Positions 17,159-23,960 of a stretch of DNA of 24,675 nt are shown piece by piece. Source of the stretch: Balneolales bacterium. GTDB lineage: Bacteria; Bacteroidota; Rhodothermia; Balneolales; Balneolaceae. The notes under the pieces were generated by a model. The model saw only the letters and a list, made by a program, of their open reading frames with translations. It had not been told where the DNA came from and ran no database searches. The stretch spans positions 1 through 24,675 of the forward strand of contig JAURMN010000093.1 in assembly GCA_030830725.1 (NCBI GenBank). The letters are read 5' to 3'. The translations under genes and the position numbers were made by a program. Numbering within the stretch: position 1 is the stretch's first letter; every line of letters begins with the position of its first letter.

Positions 17159-18760
17159 GGATTTTCGTCTCAAGTTGAGTAACGCCACCAGGGTAAGAAT
17201 AAAAGAACCCCAGCCAACCCAATTTCCGGCACGTGCATAAAAAGTAGCCTTCGTTTCGATAGGAAGCTGAATCCGCAAGACATCTTCAGTAGCATACTCA
17301 GTTTGGGTCAAAACCGAGCCATTGGGAAGGATAACCCCCGAGATTCCATTGTTGGCACTGCGTAGCACTGGTCTGTGAAATTCGATAGCTCGGAGTTTTG
17401 CAAATTCAAAATGCTGGGTGTGTCCACTCGTGTCCCCCCACCACCCGTCATTCGTAATAATGGTCAGAACGGAAGCGCCTTGAAGCACAAATTGGCGAAC
17501 CCAATCGGGATATACAGAGTCATAACAAATCAAGGGTGCTGTTATTGAACCGGTTTTAATTTGGAAAATTGTCGCCTCTCTTCCTTTGCCATATCCTTGT
17601 AGTGAAGCCCAGTCTAATCTGGAAAGAAATGGTGTCTGGCTCAATACCTCCACATAAGGCACTCTCTCTACAATGGGAACTAAATTGGCTTTTTTATAAA
17701 TGCCAGGTGAAGAACCCGTATCAATTGAATAGCCATTTCCAAAATGAAGAGCGGCATTGTAGATATTATAGGAAGTTCCATCGTCGCTTTGGCGCTTTAG
17801 AAGAGGAGTTTCTGGGATCTCAACCAATGTTGAAAGAGAATCAAGGGTTTTCAGATCGAGGTAGGTTTCAACTAGCATGGCCCCGGTAATCAGCTCCGCA
17901 CCCCATCTATGACTCAATTCCTTGAGACGTAATAGAGTAGCAGAACCCAATTGTACCGCACCGTCTATTGCGTTTTCAGGCCATAGAATCAAGTCTGTCT
18001 CCTGGGTAATCGCAGATTCTGTTAGTTCGGTAAGGTGATCGATCAGACGATCCAATGATCCATATCCACCATAAGGAAGCAGTGAATTTTGGTCAGGTTG
18101 AACGATGATGACTTCTATTTGGTCTTCCTGTTTTTCGTCTATAGAAAAGTAGTTCCAAACTCCTGAAAATGAACCGAAGGGTAGAAGAATTAACAGGCAA
18201 CCTCCAACAATAGCAGGCTTCACATCGGGAAATTTTTGGAAGCCTAATCCCAACAACGTTGAGACACTGATGACCCAGAAGGATATTCCTAAATGTCCGG
18301 TCATCGATATCCATTGGATCAATCCTGGCCAGACAGACCAGGCATTGCCTAGCGTAAGCCAGGGCCACGAAAGTTGCCATTGGTGATGGAAAAATTCAAA
18401 GGCCGTCCAAATCCCGGCAATCGAAAGCGCATGATACCAGGAAAGACGTTTTGAATCCTGAATTTTCCAGATCAGTGTTAGGGGGATTAGCATCAGGAAT
18501 GAATTTGCAATAATGGCGGCTAATCCGCCTGCCAAGGTAGCCATCATCAGCCAGTAAGTCGCAAACAGATTCCAGACCAATACATAGAGTAGGCCATATC
18601 GAATTCGTGATTCTTTAATTGAATCGGCTTGACCCAGCCAAAGGAGTAGTATCCAACCCGGAATCTGTAATATGGGCAGATTGAAAGGAGGGAAGGAAGC
18701 ACCCATCAGCAGCCCGCCTGTTATAGCCATCAGCCACGGAAACAGTATGGATTTTTTCAT
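17150..18760 (-). CDS. lnt: Apolipoprotein N-acyltransferase
   Basis: Lnt adds the third acyl chain to the N-terminal cysteine of lipoproteins in the inner membrane. The 536-residue protein starts with several hydrophobic segments (roughly residues 5-205, including GLLMGASFPPFNLP and WHQ/WPWLTLGNAW), followed by a nitrilase-fold periplasmic domain. The catalytic triad is visible: Glu262 in LILWPENAIDG, Lys357 in GIYKKANLVPIVERVPY and Cys412 in LICYDSVYPDW. Glu365 matches the additional conserved Glu of E. coli Lnt (E343). The later NDGWWGDTSGHTQHFEFAKL and RAIEFHRPVLRSANNGIS are family hallmarks. A final membrane helix lies near the C terminus (WGSFILTLVALL). Its ATG overlaps the rsmI stop (ATGA), so the two are translationally coupled. 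It converges on sprA with a 9-base overlap. Confidence 0.95.
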   Translation of the reverse strand: MKKSILFPWLMAITGGLLMGASFPPFNLPILQIPGWILLLWLGQADSIKESRIRYGLLYVLVWNLFATYWLMMATLAGGLAAIIANSFLMLIPLTLIWKIQDSKRLSWYHALSIAGIWTAFEFFHHQWQLSWPWLTLGNAWSVWPGLIQWISMTGHLGISFWVISVSTLLGLGFQKFPDVKPAIVGGCLLILLPFGSFSGVWNYFSIDEKQEDQIEVIIVQPDQNSLLPYGGYGSLDRLIDHLTELTESAITQETDLILWPENAIDGAVQLGSATLLRLKELSHRWGAELITGAMLVETYLDLKTLDSLSTLVEIPETPLLKRQSDDGTSYNIYNAALHFGNGYSIDTGSSPGIYKKANLVPIVERVPYVEVLSQTPFLSRLDWASLQGYGKGREATIFQIKTGSITAPLICYDSVYPDWVRQFVLQGASVLTIITNDGWWGDTSGHTQHFEFAKLRAIEFHRPVLRSANNGISGVILPNGSVLTQTEYATEDVLRIQLPIETKATFYARAGNWVGWGSFILTLVALLNLRRKSSI

Positions 18761-19473
18761 GATTCCTTGTAGTCTTTGGGTGCGATAACCACGGCAATTT
18801 CGCCTTTTATAGTCTCTTTGGAATCGAGTTTCTGTTTTACCTGCCGTACAGTTCCGCGGAGATGTTCTTCGAAGAGTTTGGTCATTTCACGACTCACACA
18901 AATCATTCGATTTTCTTCGCCCATTTCATGCAGTTCCGACATTAGTTTTTTGACCCTGTGAGGACTTTCATACAAAACGGTGGTCATCGATCTCTGTTTT
19001 ATCTCATCCAGTCTTGTTTTACGTCCCTTTTTATGGGGTAGAAAGCCTTCAAATACATAGCGATCGGATGGAAGACCACTGGCTACGAGAGCGGTTGAGC
19101 AGGCATCAGGTCCTGGGATAACGACTATCTTGTGTACCGGAACATCATGAGTTTCATACACTTGATTCTCTTGGTACACCGCTCTGGTAATCAGAAACCC
19201 GGGATCTGAAATCCCTGGCATTCCGGCATCGGTCACTACGGCTATGGTTTCTCCCGAATTAAGCCACTGTAAAACGAGTGAAATTTTCTGATGTTCGTTG
19301 TGTTGGTGAAGTGAAAAAAGAGGTTTTTCAATGGAAAAATGCTTTAAAAGTGTCCCTGTTGTACGAGTATCCTCGCATCCGATTCGATCGGCGGAATCGA
19401 GTGACTCGACAGCTCGAGGAGAAAAATCTTTCAGATTACCGATGGGTGTTGCGACAAGTAATAAGGTTCCCAA
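18757..19473 (-). CDS. rsmI: 16S rRNA (cytidine1402-2'-O)-methyltransferase RsmI
   Basis: RsmI methylates the ribose 2'-O of C1402 in 16S rRNA near the decoding centre, using SAM. The tetrapyrrole-methylase fold is clear: GTLLLVATPIGNLKDFSPRA at the N terminus, GCEDTRTTGTLLKHF, VVTDAGMPGISDPG (SAM loop), IPGPDACSTALVASGLPSDR, FEGFLPHKKGRK, TVLYESPHRVKKLM and SREMTKLFEEHLRGT. I place the start at the TTG at 19473, giving a 238-residue product beginning (f)MGTLLLVATPIGN as in most RsmI proteins. GAGG lies five bases upstream. The frame is open to a TTG at 19566, but the extra 31 residues look unlike the family. There is a modest insertion (YQENQVYETHDVPVHK) before IPGPDA. The stop overlaps the lnt start. 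Confidence 0.94.
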   Translation of the reverse strand: MGTLLLVATPIGNLKDFSPRAVESLDSADRIGCEDTRTTGTLLKHFSIEKPLFSLHQHNEHQKISLVLQWLNSGETIAVVTDAGMPGISDPGFLITRAVYQENQVYETHDVPVHKIVVIPGPDACSTALVASGLPSDRYVFEGFLPHKKGRKTRLDEIKQRSMTTVLYESPHRVKKLMSELHEMGEENRMICVSREMTKLFEEHLRGTVRQVKQKLDSKETIKGEIAVVIAPKDYKES

Positions 19474-19478
19474 AAAGG

Positions 19479-19482
19479 CCTC
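19479..19482 (-). promoter_or_regulatory. Ribosome binding site supporting a TTG start for rsmI
   Basis: GAGG on the minus strand lies five bases (CCTTT) before the TTG at 19473-19471. Clear Shine-Dalgarno sequences are rare elsewhere in this window, so this one helps choose the rare start codon over the longer open frame. Confidence 0.55.
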
Positions 19483-19608
19483 AATGATGATGGTTATCAG
19501 TCTTGCAGAACAAAATACTCTAAATGACCTGCTTTTTTGAAAATATAACCCCAAATCAGTGACCAAAAAATGTTAGTTTATGTGCTACTTGATTAACGAA
19601 TTGCAAAC

Positions 19609-20013
19609 ATGAATCATTTTAAACCATCAGGCATACATCACCTTACTATCCGCGTGAACCGGATTGCAGACGCTGAGGATTTTTACGGTCGTATTCTGGG
19701 ATTTGAGCTTGTTAGAAAACTGGGTAAAAGTATGGCCGTTTTCAGAATAGGAGAGCAGGACACACTTGTCCTTGTAGAAGCCGAAACAAGTTATGATCGG
19801 GATTCTCGTGATTTCAGAGTAGATCATTTTGGGTTCAATCTTGCCTCCAAGCAGCAGGTTGATGAGCTTGCGGAGCATTTTAAGAAACACGAAGTCACGA
19901 TTTTAAGCGGTCCTGCGAATCGCAAAGAAGGTCGATTTGTGTTTATTTCTGATCCAGACGGGAATATGATCGAATTCTTTCACGAAGAGGGGTATGCTAC
20001 CAAGCCGAAATAA
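19609..20013 (+). CDS. VOC superfamily (glyoxalase/dioxygenase-fold) protein
   Basis: This 134-residue single-domain protein of the vicinal oxygen chelate fold has two beta-alpha-beta-beta-beta halves. Conserved positions are GIHHLTIRV with ADAEDFYGRILGFEL at the N terminus, VDHFGFNL at mid-protein, and FVFISDPDGNMIEFFHE at the C terminus. Probable metal ligands are His11, His73 and Glu122. A fourth ligand is not obvious from one chain, and such proteins usually dimerise to complete the sites. The substrate cannot be told: family members include glyoxalase I, extradiol dioxygenases, epimerases and fosfomycin or bleomycin resistance proteins. It is divergent from rsmI and precedes grpE by 183 bases, with the grpE promoter region between, so it is probably a separate unit. 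Confidence 0.85.
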   Translation: MNHFKPSGIHHLTIRVNRIADAEDFYGRILGFELVRKLGKSMAVFRIGEQDTLVLVEAETSYDRDSRDFRVDHFGFNLASKQQVDELAEHFKKHEVTILSGPANRKEGRFVFISDPDGNMIEFFHEEGYATKPK

Positions 20014-20078
20014 TCGGTCATCCTATCACCCGACTACGATTTTAACCCATTTTAGCATTCCTATTTACGCCACATTGC

Positions 20079-20101
20079 CAGTTTCAAAAGTTTTGAAACT
20101 G
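20079..20101. promoter_or_regulatory. Perfect 23-bp palindrome upstream of grpE (putative activator or repressor site)
   Basis: Arms CAGTTTCAAAA (20079-20089) and TTTTGAAACTG (20091-20101) are perfect inverted copies about a central G. A one-base spacer cannot form a normal hairpin loop and no T-run follows, so a protein-binding operator is more likely than a terminator. The centre is about 72 bases upstream of the predicted sigma-54 start site. The site is flanked by ACATTG-containing boxes: CACATTGCCA (20071-20080) and GACATTGTCA (20103-20112). It does not look like a CIRCE (HrcA) element. The palindrome is certain; the regulator is unknown. Confidence 0.6.
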
Positions 20102-20135
20102 CGACATTGTCACAATCCAAGTTTCCTGCTGGAAA

Positions 20136-20151
20136 TGGCATATTTTTTGCT
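20136..20151 (+). promoter_or_regulatory. Putative sigma-54 (RpoN) promoter for grpE-dnaJ
   Basis: TGGCATATTTTTTGCT matches the -24/-12 consensus TGGCAC-N5-TTGCW at all positions except the last base of the first box. The invariant GG (20137-20138) and GC (20149-20150) are separated by exactly 10 bases. Transcription would start near 20161-20163, leaving a leader of about 35 bases before the grpE ATG at 20197. A sigma-54 promoter requires an enhancer-binding activator, and the palindrome at 20079-20101 is placed where one could bind. The match is visible in the sequence; use by RpoN is inferred. Confidence 0.55.
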
Positions 20152-20196
20152 CATTCAAGCGAAACGAATGTAAACCTTAGACAGATAACGAAGAAA

Positions 20197-20814
20197 ATGA
20201 ATCCATCTACCCCTGAACCTGAACATTCAGAGACTCATGATGAGAATTTCGACACAATACATGACCGAGAATCACAGTCTGAAATGGACACAACGGAATT
20301 GAATGATACTCAGGACATCGAATCTAATCAATCTGAGGATCGAGAAGAGGATTTTGATCTAAATACAGAACAACGATTACAGGCCGAGATTGTAGAACTG
20401 CGTGAGAAGGTTCTTCGAAAATCTGCTGAAATGGAAAATATGCGGAAACGCATACAGAGAGATCGGGTGCAACTCTTTGATCAATCCAAAGCTGCTGCTC
20501 TTGAAGCATTCCTGCCCGTAAATGATGATTTACAGCGTACGCTGGATGCGTTGAAAACATCTAATCCTGATCCGGCCTTCTTGGAAGGAATTCAGCTTGT
20601 AGCGGATAAATTTTCGTCTGTTTTGGAGTCTTTTGGTGTGGAAAAAATATCGGAGACTTATGTTCCCTTTGATATCAACATTCATGAGGCATTGCTTCGC
20701 CAGCCAGCTCCCAATTCGGATATCGACTCAGATACGGTACTCCAGGTGCTTGAAAACGGTTATCGAATTGGGGAAAAAGTATTACGCCATGCCAAAGTCA
20801 TTGTTAGTGAATAA
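20197..20814 (+). CDS. grpE: Nucleotide exchange factor GrpE
   Basis: GrpE releases ADP from DnaK and so drives the Hsp70 cycle; it acts as a cytosolic dimer. The 205-residue product has an acidic, low-complexity N terminus (about 1-60, rich in Glu, Asp, Ser, Thr and Gln). A long coiled helix follows (ELREKVLRKSAEMENMRKRI), then QRDRVQLFDQSKAAALEAFL, PVNDDLQRTLDAL and FSSVLESFGVEKI. It ends with the beta domain, FDINIHEALLRQPA and VLQVLENGYRIGEKVLRHAKVIVSE. I place the start at the ATG at 20197. A longer frame begins with TTG at 20107, but that extension covers the putative sigma-54 promoter and looks unlike GrpE. dnaJ follows after 97 bases. No dnaK or hrcA is present here. Confidence 0.94.
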   Translation: MNPSTPEPEHSETHDENFDTIHDRESQSEMDTTELNDTQDIESNQSEDREEDFDLNTEQRLQAEIVELREKVLRKSAEMENMRKRIQRDRVQLFDQSKAAALEAFLPVNDDLQRTLDALKTSNPDPAFLEGIQLVADKFSSVLESFGVEKISETYVPFDINIHEALLRQPAPNSDIDSDTVLQVLENGYRIGEKVLRHAKVIVSE

Positions 20815-20911
20815 GGTATGGAGCCCAAAGAACGCATGGTGAAAACCTTGACGCCATGATCCTACCCACTTAAGACCCATTAACAAACGAATCTGCGAAA
20901 CCTGTTCTACC

Positions 20912-22072
20912 ATGAGCAAAAGAGACTATTATGACGTGTTGGGAGTATCGAGAGACGCCTCGGAGAATGATCTAAAAAAGGCGTATCGAAAACTCGCTAT
21001 GCAGTTTCATCCCGACCGAAACAAAGGTGACGAAGAGGCAGCCAAAAAATTTAAAGAAGCCTCGGAAGCCTACGAAGTGCTGCGAGACCCACAGAAAAGA
21101 CAACGATATGATCAATTTGGTCATGCCGGAGCTCAGGGAGGTTTTGGTGGGTCCGATTTTGATAATGTCTCTTTTGACGACATATTCAGCCGTTTCAGCG
21201 ACATTTTTGGGGGAGATATATTTGGATCTGACCCATTTGGAGGGAGAGGAGGTGGTCGCAGACGTCGCTCTTCGGGTCAGCCTGGTTCAGATCTTAAACT
21301 TAAGATTTCCTTGTCACTGGAGGAGATTGCGACCGGCGCCGAAAAAACGCTAAAGGTAAAAAAGCAGGTCACTTGTAAGAGCTGTAAGGGTACCGGAGCC
21401 AAAACAGAATCGGATTATCAAACCTGTTCCACATGCGACGGCCATGGAGAGGTTCGTCAAGTTTCCAGAACCATGTTCGGACAATTTGTCAATGTGCAAA
21501 CATGTCCTACTTGTCAGGGAGAAGGGCGAATCATAGTTAATAAATGCGCCAGTTGCGGAGGAGAAGGCCGTGTCAAAGGTGAAGAAACAGTTAAAGTTCG
21601 TATTCCTTCCGGCGTCAGTAACGGAAATTATATAACCCTTCGCGGACAAGGGAATTCCGGAATCCGTGGAGGGGAAGCCGGAGATCTGGTTATTCTGATC
21701 GAAGAGATCGAGCATGAGCATTTTGAGCGTGACGGAAACCATATCACCTACGATTTACTTCTTTCGATTCCAGATGCCATACTCGGCGCCGAAATAGAGG
21801 TACCAACATTAAAAGGCAAAGCCAAAATCAAAATCGAACCGGGTACTCAACCCGGAAAGCTGCTTCGAATGCGTGAACGAGGCATCGAAGGCCTAAATGG
21901 AACGGGGAAAGGAGATCAAATTATCCGGGTAAACGTATATATGCCTTCTAAACTCACAGATTCAGAGAAAAAGATAGTCCAAGGATTAGCGGACTCTCCT
22001 AGCTTTACCCCAGATCAGGAATCGGATAAAGAGAAAGGATTTTTCTCGAAGATTATGGATGTGTTTCAGTAA
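20912..22072 (+). CDS. dnaJ: Molecular chaperone DnaJ (class A Hsp40)
   Basis: DnaJ delivers unfolded proteins to DnaK and stimulates its ATPase. The 386-residue protein has every class A domain. The J domain (about 1-70) carries the essential HPD in QFHPDRNKG. A Gly/Phe-rich linker follows (GGFGGSDFDNVSFDDIFSRF and FGGRGGGRRRR, about 75-120). Four CXXCXGXG zinc motifs are visible: CKSCKGTG, CSTCDGHG, CPTCQGEG and CASCGGEG. The C-terminal substrate-binding domains include GVSNGNYITLRGQGN and DLLLSIPDAILGAEIEVPTL. The ATG at 20912 gives the standard MSKRDYYDVLGVSRDAS start; no strong Shine-Dalgarno is visible. The gene probably shares the grpE transcript. Its stop is only 16 bases from the convergent purE stop. 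Confidence 0.97.
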   Translation: MSKRDYYDVLGVSRDASENDLKKAYRKLAMQFHPDRNKGDEEAAKKFKEASEAYEVLRDPQKRQRYDQFGHAGAQGGFGGSDFDNVSFDDIFSRFSDIFGGDIFGSDPFGGRGGGRRRRSSGQPGSDLKLKISLSLEEIATGAEKTLKVKKQVTCKSCKGTGAKTESDYQTCSTCDGHGEVRQVSRTMFGQFVNVQTCPTCQGEGRIIVNKCASCGGEGRVKGEETVKVRIPSGVSNGNYITLRGQGNSGIRGGEAGDLVILIEEIEHEHFERDGNHITYDLLLSIPDAILGAEIEVPTLKGKAKIKIEPGTQPGKLLRMRERGIEGLNGTGKGDQIIRVNVYMPSKLTDSEKKIVQGLADSPSFTPDQESDKEKGFFSKIMDVFQ

Positions 22073-22088
22073 TAGAATCCACGTTAGC

Positions 22089-22577
22089 TTATAGCTTTAA
22101 AAAGGCTGTCTTTTTCATAGATTCATCCGCCATTTTCTGATGATAATCGGATAGTTTTTTTGCAATCGATTCATCGTGAATGGACACTATCCGTAAGGCC
22201 AAGAGTGCTGCATTTTTTGCTTTCCCAATCCCTACCGTCGCAACCGGAATTCCATTTGGCATTTGAACAATCGAATAAAGAGAATCCAATCCTCCAAGAT
22301 CTTTGGTGGGAATTGGTACCCCGATCACGGGTAAGGTGGTATGACTGGCAAGCATTCCAGGGAGGTGAGCCGCGCCTCCGGCACCTGCAATGATCACATG
22401 AAAGCCTTTGTTGCGAGCCTCTTTACCAAAAGAAGCCATTAGATCGGGGGTTCTGTGGGCGGATACCACATTGGACATCCAAGTGACTCCAAACTCATTC
22501 AGAACTTCCGCAGCCTCTTTCATCACAGGCCAGTCACTGTCACTTCCCATTACAATACCTATCATCGCTTTTTCCAT
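22089..22577 (-). CDS. purE: N5-carboxyaminoimidazole ribonucleotide mutase (PurE, class I)
   Basis: PurE moves the carboxylate of N5-CAIR to C4, giving CAIR in de novo purine synthesis. The 162-residue protein begins MEKAMIGIVMGSDSDWPVMK, where MGSDSDW forms part of the phosphate and substrate site. It continues with VVSAHRTPDLM (catalytic His), IAGAGGAAHLPGMLASHTTL, PVIGVPIPTK and GIPVATVGIGKAKNAALLAL. It is a bacterial class I enzyme, which uses the PurK product, and purK is directly upstream (27-base gap). It is cytosolic and expected to be octameric, by family. Its 3' end converges closely on dnaJ. Confidence 0.96.
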   Translation of the reverse strand: MEKAMIGIVMGSDSDWPVMKEAAEVLNEFGVTWMSNVVSAHRTPDLMASFGKEARNKGFHVIIAGAGGAAHLPGMLASHTTLPVIGVPIPTKDLGGLDSLYSIVQMPNGIPVATVGIGKAKNAALLALRIVSIHDESIAKKLSDYHQKMADESMKKTAFLKL

Positions 22578-22604
22578 TTGAGGGTTTGGATTACATAATT
22601 GAGT

Positions 22605-23801
22605 TTAGATCTCGATTTGATTTGCCAGAGATAGTGCACGATGGTACAACTCCTCAACCCTTTCAGAGGCATCGTGGCTCAATAGAGTCAAGTGGCCCAT
22701 CTTTCGGCCTATTCTGCTGGATTTCTTTCCATATAAATGCAAATGTGCATCTTTATACTGCATCGAGTCAAGGGCATATTCGGTAAGTGTCTCCCGATTG
22801 TGAACCCCCAACAAATTAATCATTACCGCCGACGGCACTCTTAATGAAGCGGAACCCAAGGGCAAGCCTGCGACGGCACGTATATGGTTTTCAAATTGAG
22901 AAGTAATACAGGCCTCAATAGTGTAATGCCCGGAATTATGAGGTCTTGGTGCCGATTCATTGAGTAATAATTGGCCATCTTTCGTTAGAAAAAATTCAAA
23001 GGCAAACAGGCCAACCCCATGGATCACCTCCATGGCCTTAAGAGCAAGATCTTGCGCTTTTTGTTGAATGGAAACGTCTATCGGAGCAGGGCACAAGACC
23101 GCCGTGCAGATTTGATTCGTCTGAATTGTTTCACAACAAGGATAAACCTCGCTACCGGTGGAATTACGGGCTACCTGAACCGCAAGTTCTCGCTCAAATT
23201 CTATAAACGCTTCTGCCAAAATTTCGTGACCATTATCCCCGCCAAGCGATTTAAAAGCCTTCAATGCCTCAGCATAATTGTTAACGACGCGATTTCCATA
23301 TCCGTCATATCCGCCTTTGGAGGATTTAAGTAAAAAAGGCCACCCATAGGTCTCGCCAAACCAAGTAAAATCCTCTATTGCTGAAACAACCTTAAACGGA
23401 ACGACCGGTATACCGTGATCTTGAAAAGTCTCTTTTTCAATCCGTTTGTTTTCAATGGATGCAAACGTATCCGCTCCTGGGAAGAGGGGTTTGCCTGAGC
23501 GTTCAACCACCTCTCGAAGTACTTCGGAGTCGATAAACTCATTTTCTAATGTGAGTACGTCGCATAATGAGGCAAACTTAACCATCGCTTCAACATCATG
23601 AAATGAGCCGGTGCAATTTAATGGGGTCATCCATTGTAAGGGTTCGTCCATGGTTCGATCTGAATAAGAGGCAACTCTAAATCCATATCGAAACGCCTCA
23701 AGAGCAGACATCCTTGCCAGCTGTCCAGCACCTAAAATTCCGATCGTAAAAGTCGATCGCAGTGTGTTGGAATGCGCATCGGAATAGGAAGTAGAAGACA
23801 T
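22605..23801 (-). CDS. purK: N5-carboxyaminoimidazole ribonucleotide synthase (PurK)
   Basis: PurK carboxylates AIR with ATP and bicarbonate to make N5-CAIR for PurE. The 398-residue ATP-grasp protein has an N-terminal nucleotide-binding-like fold starting at TIGILGAGQLARMSALEAFR, then DVLTLENEFID. The ATP-grasp core includes ASIENKRIEKETFQDHGIPV, PFLLKSSKGGYDGYGNRVV and ILAEAFIEFERELAVQVARN. Later motifs are GVGLFAFEFFLTKDGQLLLN and SAPRPHNSGHYTIEACITSQ, which carries the Glu/Asn metal ligands and the PRPHNSGH signature of the PurK/PurT family. About 20 polar residues precede the core, so the exact start is uncertain; the ATG at 23801 is the first. The gene order is purK then purE, the reverse of E. 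coli purEK. Confidence 0.95.
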   Translation of the reverse strand: MSSTSYSDAHSNTLRSTFTIGILGAGQLARMSALEAFRYGFRVASYSDRTMDEPLQWMTPLNCTGSFHDVEAMVKFASLCDVLTLENEFIDSEVLREVVERSGKPLFPGADTFASIENKRIEKETFQDHGIPVVPFKVVSAIEDFTWFGETYGWPFLLKSSKGGYDGYGNRVVNNYAEALKAFKSLGGDNGHEILAEAFIEFERELAVQVARNSTGSEVYPCCETIQTNQICTAVLCPAPIDVSIQQKAQDLALKAMEVIHGVGLFAFEFFLTKDGQLLLNESAPRPHNSGHYTIEACITSQFENHIRAVAGLPLGSASLRVPSAVMINLLGVHNRETLTEYALDSMQYKDAHLHLYGKKSSRIGRKMGHLTLLSHDASERVEELYHRALSLANQIEI

Positions 23802-23960
23802 AAAAACGGAAGTATCGTTATTAGCTGTCTGAGGGGGCTGGTGGATCGTCTCTGAGCTTACTGAAAACCTAAGATCGATTTTGTCCGGCAGTGTTCCAAT
23901 ATACGAATCATATAAAAGTTCCTTACTTTATGTTTTTGTATCGAAAGGGACTCATTTATC

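Noticed and set aside
20079..20101. Palindrome as terminator of the VOC gene
   Set aside because: The arms are separated by one base, there is no T-run after it, and it lies 66 bases past the stop; an operator fits better.
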